Of a stretch of DNA of 53,328 nucleotides, positions 51,811 to 53,328 are shown piece after piece. How positions within the stretch are numbered: position 1 is the first letter of the stretch; each line of letters opens with the position of its first letter. Below the pieces are notes generated by a model. The model was not told the origin of the DNA. It saw only the letters and a list, made by a program, of their open reading frames with translations, and searched no databases. The DNA is from Marinomonas profundimaris (GTDB lineage Bacteria > Pseudomonadota > Gammaproteobacteria > Pseudomonadales > Marinomonadaceae): positions 1 to 53,328 of the forward strand of contig NZ_AYOZ01000013.1 in NCBI RefSeq assembly GCF_000508165.1. The letters are read 5' to 3'. A program made the translations under genes and the position numbers.

Positions 51811-53328
51811 ATGAATACACTCGTGTCTGGTTTGCCCATTTTGTTATTGATTTGGGCGATGACAAAGCACAAGGCGGTGCCATCCCATATTGCGTTGCCT
51901 ATGACGGCGCTGTTGATTGCGTTGATTCAGTTATTGTTCTTTGAGGCGGATGTTCGGTTACTCAGCGCGAATATCATTGCGGGTGTTTTATCGGTTTCTA
52001 CGCCCATTTCGATTGTCGCGGGCGCTATTTTATTGAATCGTATACTTTTTTATTCCGGTGCCGAATCGGTACTGAGCCAGTGGCTGAAAAGTATCAGTGC
52101 GAATAAAGTGGCGCAGTTGATGATCATCGGTTGGGCATTTGCGTTCATGTTAGAAGGTGCGTCTGGTTTTGGCACGCCTGCCGCGATAGCCGCTCCGATT
52201 TTAGTCGGCTTGGGTTTTCCTGCCATTTCGGTGGCCATTTTTGCTCTAGTGATGAATTCGGTACCTGTGTCGTTTGGCGCGGTCGGTACACCAATTTGGT
52301 TTGGTTTGTCGGGCCTGTCTCTGTCAGACACTCAGTTTATGGAGATAGCAAAACAAACCGCGTTATTGAACAGTTTGGCGGCGTTGGTGATTCCCTTTAT
52401 AGCGTTACGTTTTTTGCTCGGCTGGCAGGAAATACGTCAAAATACGGGTTTTATCTTTCTCAGTGTTCTTTCTTGTACTGTGCCTTATGTGTTGTTCGCA
52501 CAGTGGAATTACGAGTTTCCTGCATTGATTGGCGGCGCGATTGGCCTGACGCTGAGTGTGGTGTTGGCGAAAAATGGCATTGGATTAACGTCGTCGCTGG
52601 ATGATGTTTTTGTCGACGGTAATGCATCGAAATGGGCTGTGGCAAAGGTGTTTATTCCCTTTGTTTTGCTGATTGTGATCCTGATTGTGACGCGTGTTCC
52701 TCAATGGGGGCTGAAAGACGTGCTGAACACGTTATCGCCATGGTGGACGGCGTCGCTTGGTAATGCGGAATTTGAGGTGAGTAAAGCACTGGTTTTCAGT
52801 CTTACCGGTATTTTAGGAACCGAGGTAAGCTGGCAATACAAAAGTCTTTATGTACCAGCGATGATTCCATTTTTGATTGTGTCGTTACTTTGTATTCCTC
52901 TTTTTGCTATGTCTCGGACCCGTGTTGTGAGTGCGTTTCGTGATACAGGGCGGCGGTTGTTTTTGCCCATGTTGTCGTTGATGGGTGCATTGATGATGGT
53001 GAATTTGATGATGCAAGGTGGAAACGACGCGCCGATGTTACTGTTAGCGCAAGCGTTCGCTGGATTGCTCGGTGATAGTTGGGGTTACGCCGCGGCGTTA
53101 CTGGGTGCGTTAGGGTCGTTCTTTTCTGGGTCAGCGACGGTGTCAAATTTAACCTTTGGTGGCATTCAATTGGGAATAGCGGAACAAGTCGGGCTGCCGG
53201 TAACACTTGTGCTGGCGTTGCAATCGGCCGGTGCTGCGATGGGCAATATGGTGTGTATAAATAACATTATTGCTGTGTCGACCATTTTGGGTATAGCGAA
53301 TAAAGAAGGCTTTATTATAAAACGAACC
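51811..53328 (+). CDS. L-lactate permease (LctP family), 3' end outside the window
   Basis: 506 codons are present without a stop; the family is about 550 residues, so only the last helix or so is missing. The protein is very hydrophobic, with at least eleven membrane segments. It contains the LctP hallmarks MLEGASGFGTPAAIAAPILVGLGFP, FGAVGTPIWFGLSGL, LGALGSFFSGSATVSNLTFGGIQ and LALQSAGAAMGNMVCINNIIAVSTILG. It imports L- and D-lactate, and glycolate in some members, with protons. AAGGAAAA lies 4 nt before ATG 51811. Confidence 0.93.
   Translation, partial: MNTLVSGLPILLLIWAMTKHKAVPSHIALPMTALLIALIQLLFFEADVRLLSANIIAGVLSVSTPISIVAGAILLNRILFYSGAESVLSQWLKSISANKVAQLMIIGWAFAFMLEGASGFGTPAAIAAPILVGLGFPAISVAIFALVMNSVPVSFGAVGTPIWFGLSGLSLSDTQFMEIAKQTALLNSLAALVIPFIALRFLLGWQEIRQNTGFIFLSVLSCTVPYVLFAQWNYEFPALIGGAIGLTLSVVLAKNGIGLTSSLDDVFVDGNASKWAVAKVFIPFVLLIVILIVTRVPQWGLKDVLNTLSPWWTASLGNAEFEVSKALVFSLTGILGTEVSWQYKSLYVPAMIPFLIVSLLCIPLFAMSRTRVVSAFRDTGRRLFLPMLSLMGALMMVNLMMQGGNDAPMLLLAQAFAGLLGDSWGYAAALLGALGSFFSGSATVSNLTFGGIQLGIAEQVGLPVTLVLALQSAGAAMGNMVCINNIIAVSTILGIANKEGFIIKRT

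Noticed and set aside
52131..52604. Plus-strand 157-codon frame near the right end
   Set aside because: It lies in another frame of the L-lactate permease gene, which runs uninterrupted from 51811 to the window edge with clear LctP motifs.

Overview
The window looks like a chromosomal segment of a marine gammaproteobacterium of the Oceanospirillales, most like Marinomonas. This is inferred from gene content, moderate base composition and protein style; no database search was possible. There are 43 protein genes plus one cut by the right edge, three initiator tRNA genes (one cut by the left edge), one clear pseudogene and several strong bidirectional terminators. No insertion sequence, prophage, CRISPR array or rRNA was seen.

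Layout. (1) 1-1119: initiator tRNA-fMet genes followed by a 55-bp tandem array built from pieces of the tRNA 3' end. (2) 1120-2073: a CorA-like Mg2+ channel. (3) 2386-10915, minus strand: an eight-gene operon made of a Liv-type ABC importer (binding protein, two ATPases, two permeases) with two aldehyde dehydrogenases and a coniferyl-alcohol-dehydrogenase-like SDR, facing a divergent AraC regulator (11065-11952). It reads as uptake plus alcohol-to-acid oxidation of an aromatic-type compound. (4) 12088-20155: a copper/silver operon with a Met/His-rich secreted protein, CusC, CusB (with a fused CusF-like domain), CusA, CopC and CopD. (5) 20210-25669: a chemoreceptor, a CHASE histidine kinase and a receiver-GGDEF-EAL protein.

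(6) 25822-29021, minus strand: an orphan TRAP-type binding protein with an uncharacterised exported protein and a multi-spanning permease that is not an obvious DctM. (7) 29172-31269, minus strand: a heavy-metal-type two-component pair with a perfect CusR-like palindrome upstream. This is probably the regulator of the copper operon lying 9 kb away. (8) 31516-39522: a complete D-xylose module, xylFGHB and xylR on plus and xylA convergent on minus. (9) 39646-53328: housekeeping and orphan genes. These include a DUF2442-like pseudogene, a spermidine-synthase-like protein, a GNAT enzyme, an FAD monooxygenase with a DnaJ-like Cys motif, a short Rho paralogue without an RNA-binding domain, an overlapping M23 peptidase/bactofilin pair, a DEAD-box helicase, an EEP phosphatase, cardiolipin synthase, an RsuA-type pseudouridine synthase, a glutaredoxin-like protein, an FMN reductase and a truncated L-lactate permease.

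The most unusual items are the tRNA-derived repeat array, the N-terminally truncated Rho paralogue beside the Cys-motif monooxygenase, and the orphan TRAP binding protein with its non-standard partners.
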